Shown here: piece by piece, positions 5,794-5,870 of the stretch | Numbering within the stretch: position 1 is the first letter of the stretch | Layout of the letters: each line of letters begins with the position of its first letter | Assembly: GCA_032250805.1 (NCBI GenBank) | Contig: JAVVEM010000079.1 | Span: 1-5,870, forward strand | DNA length: 5,870 nucleotides | Direction: 5' to 3' | Origin: B18-G4 sp032250805 | GTDB lineage: Bacteria > Bacteroidota > Bacteroidia > Bacteroidales > B18-G4 | Position numbers and translations under genes: made by a program | Notes under the pieces: generated by a model | Database searches by the model: none | What the model saw: only the letters and a program-made list of their open reading frames with translations | Told to the model about the DNA's origin: nothing

Positions 5794-5859
5794 AGAGGGG
5801 GTTAGGGGCATTGAAATGAATATCGAACACTGAACAAGGAATAATGAACATGGAAGTTT
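5794..5859 (+). repeat. Direct repeat, copy B
   Basis: Second copy of the element at 5681-5747, carrying the same 33-base core (5809-5841). It has only the right arm of the 5665-5688 hairpin, so it looks like a truncated duplicate. I see no gene in 5546-5870. Confidence 0.88.
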
Positions 5860-5870
5860 GCCCGCCTCCG

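Overview
The window looks like a stretch of a Bacteroidota chromosome, probably environmental. I infer this from the gene types and from AT-rich leaders without clear Shine-Dalgarno sites. The short-word intergenic repeats also fit, as I recall similar ones from that phylum. All four genes lie on the + strand and concern sugar activation and surface glycan assembly.

Layout: 1-113 is a repeat-built leader. 114-791 encodes a small membrane sugar-phosphate transferase (monotopic phosphoglycosyl transferase family). 792-896 holds an imperfect palindromic element. 897-2732 encodes an unusual 611-residue fusion: an L-rhamnose/L-fucose-type mutarotase, a damaged second mutarotase copy, a cytidylyltransferase-fold nucleotidyltransferase and a GHMP-family sugar kinase. 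2795-4057 encodes a FucP-type fucose/proton symporter with a TTG start. 4058-4396 is a gene-free leader made of five successive short-period tandem arrays that run to within 4 bp of the next start codon. 4397-5545 encodes GDP-mannose 4,6-dehydratase (gmd). 5546-5870 is gene-free and repetitive, with heptamer arrays, a GC-rich hairpin and a 33-bp direct repeat.

How the genes may work together (inference): FucP imports L-fucose or a related 6-deoxy sugar. The fusion protein would set its anomer, phosphorylate C1 and attach a nucleotide. Gmd starts the de novo route from GDP-mannose. The transferase would load a sugar phosphate onto a lipid carrier. The window would then combine salvage and de novo supply of a deoxy-sugar nucleotide for a surface polysaccharide. 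The usual partner, GDP-L-fucose synthase (fcl), is not in the window and could lie downstream.

The two most notable points are the fusion enzyme itself, which differs in architecture from the known salvage enzyme Fkp, and the presence of intergenic-type repeat DNA inside its reading frame, where it has overwritten part of the second mutarotase domain without breaking the frame.
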